Below, one piece after another: positions 61,401 through 64,000 of a stretch of 64,000 nt of DNA (its first letter is position 1; each line of letters starts with the position of its first letter). The stretch is from the NCBI RefSeq assembly GCF_001949145.1, contig NW_019091359.1:505498-569497 (forward strand). The letters are read 5' to 3'. The DNA comes from Acanthaster planci. Its lineage: Eukaryota; Echinodermata; Asteroidea; Valvatida; Acanthasteridae. The notes beneath the pieces are model-generated. The model did no database searches. It saw nothing but the letters and a program-made list of their open reading frames with translations, and was not told the origin of the DNA. The position numbers and the translations under genes are program-made.

Positions 61401-62235
61401 GTATAGAGAGAGTCAAGTGGGGGGGTACAGTAACTTGCCTATAAGGTCACAGCATGTAAGCAACTGCTGATTTTGATACCCCAACCTTTAACTGGGAACC
61501 ATGTCACAGATTCTAAACCCAGACTTTTAAACTGGGAGCCATGTTACAGATTCTAACTGGTATCTATGATGTCAATCCATTTCAGTCCATCACTGCTTGG
61601 AAATAAAAAGCAACACATCTTGCGTTACTAGTCTAATTCCATGGGGTCGATTTCTGCCACTTCATCTGACAGGTGAGGTTGAGCCAGAACGGACCTAGGA
61701 AATTCTTGTTGCATCAAAATGGCAATGTGCAAAATTTATCTGTTCTGGAACAGATCCTTGTTAAAAATGCAGAAGAGAGCAACTGTGGCAAATCAGAGCA
61801 AACCGTCACTGCTGCTGAAAGTTAATGGGACAGTGAGTTCTCTTGTCCAGTGTATTACCTTCCACCATCATCGTAATGGCTTGATTTGTCTTACAAAGAA
61901 ACCCACATTACGTGTCATTCTTTAATGTGCTAAACATTACATATGAGATCACTGTGTGGCAACAAAAGATGATAAGATAAAGTGCTTTGTAAAGTCAAAG
62001 TCAAAGAAAAATACAAACTGCATCTTTCAGTGAAAATGAAAGTCTTCTAGGAGCAACGATCTACGTGTAACAGGCTAACAGCGACACTGATACACAGAAT
62101 AAATGGACTTATTTTAATTTAGTCAGCTATTTTGTATTGTTTGGTAATTCCATGAAGTTTCTGGAAATGCTCATCCTTAGCTTCCATTTGCTTGAGCACC
62201 ATATTCATTAACTAAACACCTAATCACACTGGACC
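58417..62235. other. 5' flank, no second gene supported
   Basis: Contains the 5' untranslated region and promoter of the large gene, but I see no clear TATA box or CpG island fixing the start. The open frames are short and featureless. A G/C-run patch at about 60795-61110, with GGGGCGTAGCGA on one side and GTCGCTACGCCC on the other, looks like a decayed foldback element. Confidence 0.45.
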
Positions 62236-62492
62236 AGTGGCAAAGCTAGGATTTTACTAGTGGGGGGAGGGAACACAAGGAGGGCACCAGCATCTCAGGG
62301 GGGGCACCAGCATCTTATGTGGGGGGGGCACCAGCATCTTATGTGGGGGGGGGGCACCAGCATCTTATGGGGAAGCACCAGATTTCAGTGGTGTGTTTTA
62401 TTTGTCAGCCTTGTTTAATATCCATTCATCCATTTTTTTTGGGGGGGGGGAAACCAGGGACATGCTCCCCTCCCCGGCTATGCTCCTGCACT
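62236..62492. mobile_element. Foldback element with AGTG/CACT ends and possible 5-bp target duplication
   Basis: Starts AGTGGCAAAGCTAGG and ends CCGGCTATGCTCCTGCACT, inverted and diverged. GGACC is present directly on both outer sides (62231-62235 and 62493-62497) as a likely target-site duplication. The interior holds the G-rich tandem repeat listed next. Confidence 0.6.
62280..62375. repeat. G-rich tandem repeat, about four copies
   Basis: Unit of about 24 bases containing GGCACCAGCATCTTATG plus a run of 7-9 G. Copies vary in G-run length, as expected from slippage. Confidence 0.9.
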
Positions 62493-62497
62493 GGACC

Positions 62498-64000
62498 TAG
62501 GAGTGTTTCATCAGAGAAAAATGAACAATCCAAAGAGAGAACAAATTCACTGTCATCAAATTTGGATAAACTGAGAATATTATTTGATAACTGAACTTGA
62601 ATACTCATTCATTTGTGTGAAAAAAAGGGGTTAGATTTTCATATTTTGCTATTAAAGGTTTCCATTTTCCTTGCCCATTATTGTTGTTAATGTGCATGGC
62701 AATGAGCCAGTGAACAACCTATTCTCAGAAATGTTTTCATACAGCAACTTTGGGGTTCAAAATGTGAACATGAAAACATGTAAACTGAACAATGTCTGTC
62801 TGGATTTACATCACACTAACAGCGCCTTCATTTGAATGAACTGTGCATTCCTGTGATTTGTAGATAGAATACAACTGTCTTTATGATGTATTTACAGTGG
62901 AGTAATAACGGAATATGTTAATTTCTAATCTAGTATTTAACTAAGAACCTTTGGGTTATTGTTAAAAAGTGGGAAAAATAACTGTACATTGTAGGACTTC
63001 TTATACTGACATATTCCTTGATTTAGAGTAATGCCAGCGCAGACCAATGACAGAGGTGACCCTTATCACGTGACCTCACTTCTTGAACAACTTCACTCGA
63101 TGTGATTACATTGCATTACATACGTTATGAATTCTAGATCAGAGTTTTAATGAGTACCTTGCTGGTATGTTGAAAAGAGTGATAATATGTATGATAATAT
63201 GTATGTATAGAAAGCACAACAATCAGTTACATAACACATGGGGTTAAACCTAGTGGGGTGGCTTGGGAGAACCCGAGGCATTTCAAGGGGACAACGAAGC
63301 CAAATGAAGTGAAACCTATGTATGTTTTTGTTTCTAAGATTGCATCAAAGTTCCAAAAGTCAGGTCTACCTGAATCATATGTGGGAGGATGTAGAACTTG
63401 CAGCCACACATTGTCATTGTTTTTATGACTGCAATGCAAGCGCTCAGTGTGGACACTTCACAAAAAACGTGTCGAAAACAGATGTGGTGTCAGGAATCAT
63501 TTGAAGCAAGATATGGGACGGGTAGAACTCCCCGCCTTTGTGTTGGTCATTGTTTGATTGGAATCTCAGGAATTCTACTTCTAGGTGGATGAGTTAGGTA
63601 ACAATAGTCTAGAGTGTGTATAGGGATTGGACAGGTAAGGGCGTACCTTTCTGTCCCATATCTTGCCTGGTATATCAGGAATTGGCATCTGCCACTGCTC
63701 ACAGCATACTGTGAACTTTTCATAATAAACTTGATATTTTTGCACCAACACACAGTCATGTTGCAGATAAACCTTTCAGATTTTCCACAAATTTATTCCA
63801 TCCATTTACTTGTGGGTTTAAGAAGAACTGCACCTGGCAACTTTTTAAAAAGGGAGAAATTCATTTAGTAAAACCACACTTACATAAATCTGTAAATTCT
63901 GTGAAAACAGAGCAAACTCATCAAGAACCACCAAGTGTCAATTTTAGGTGTCAGCAAAAACATAACACATTCACTGGAAGGTCAGCCTAGGCAAAACAGC
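62498..64000. other. Distal 5' flank, nothing recognised
   Basis: AT-rich, with only short unconvincing open frames. A small GATAATATGTAT direct repeat occurs near 63181-63205. Confidence 0.45.

Overview
The window is animal nuclear DNA, AT-rich and intron-dense, with one assembly gap (3797-4145). It is dominated by a single large gene on the minus strand. I joined 32 coding exons (58416 down to 7342) by reading splice sites and checking phase at every junction. Every intron is GT-AG, and the joined coding sequence is 8,523 nt, giving 2,840 codons plus a stop with no frame break. The species cannot be named from the sequence. The protein domains are metazoan. The introns are full of short foldback DNA elements, tRNA-derived SINEs and LINE remnants of the kind common in marine invertebrate deuterostomes; an echinoderm or relative is my guess, not a demonstration.

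The predicted protein is a type I membrane protein. In order it has: a signal peptide; an LDL-receptor-class YWTD beta-propeller (residues ~20-290); six EGF domains, mostly of the calcium-binding kind (~293-541); one sushi/CCP domain (~543-600); about fifteen cadherin repeats (~605-2190); six more EGF domains (~2192-2447); one transmembrane helix (2470-2491); and a 349-residue cytoplasmic tail. The tail has a PPPY motif, two QNPIF motifs, tyrosine-proline clusters and a DPF-type C-terminus. Two consecutive furin-type sites (RRKR and RSKR) lie inside the thirteenth cadherin-like repeat, so the ectodomain may be cut into two parts. I do not recognise a named family with this layout; it combines an LRP-like head, a Fat-like stalk and an endocytic-looking tail.

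Layout: 1-7341 is 3' flank with the gap and no gene I can support. 7342-58416 is the gene. 58417-64000 is 5' flank with a MITE-like element and short repeats, and no second gene. The introns hold three non-LTR retrotransposon fragments, at least two tRNA-derived SINE copies, about nine foldback or TIR elements, and several small tandem duplications. The largest intron (41119-47318) is the richest in insertions.

All splice joins are inferred from sequence alone. RNA data would be needed to confirm exon 1, the weak donor of exon 15 and the donor chosen for exon 13.
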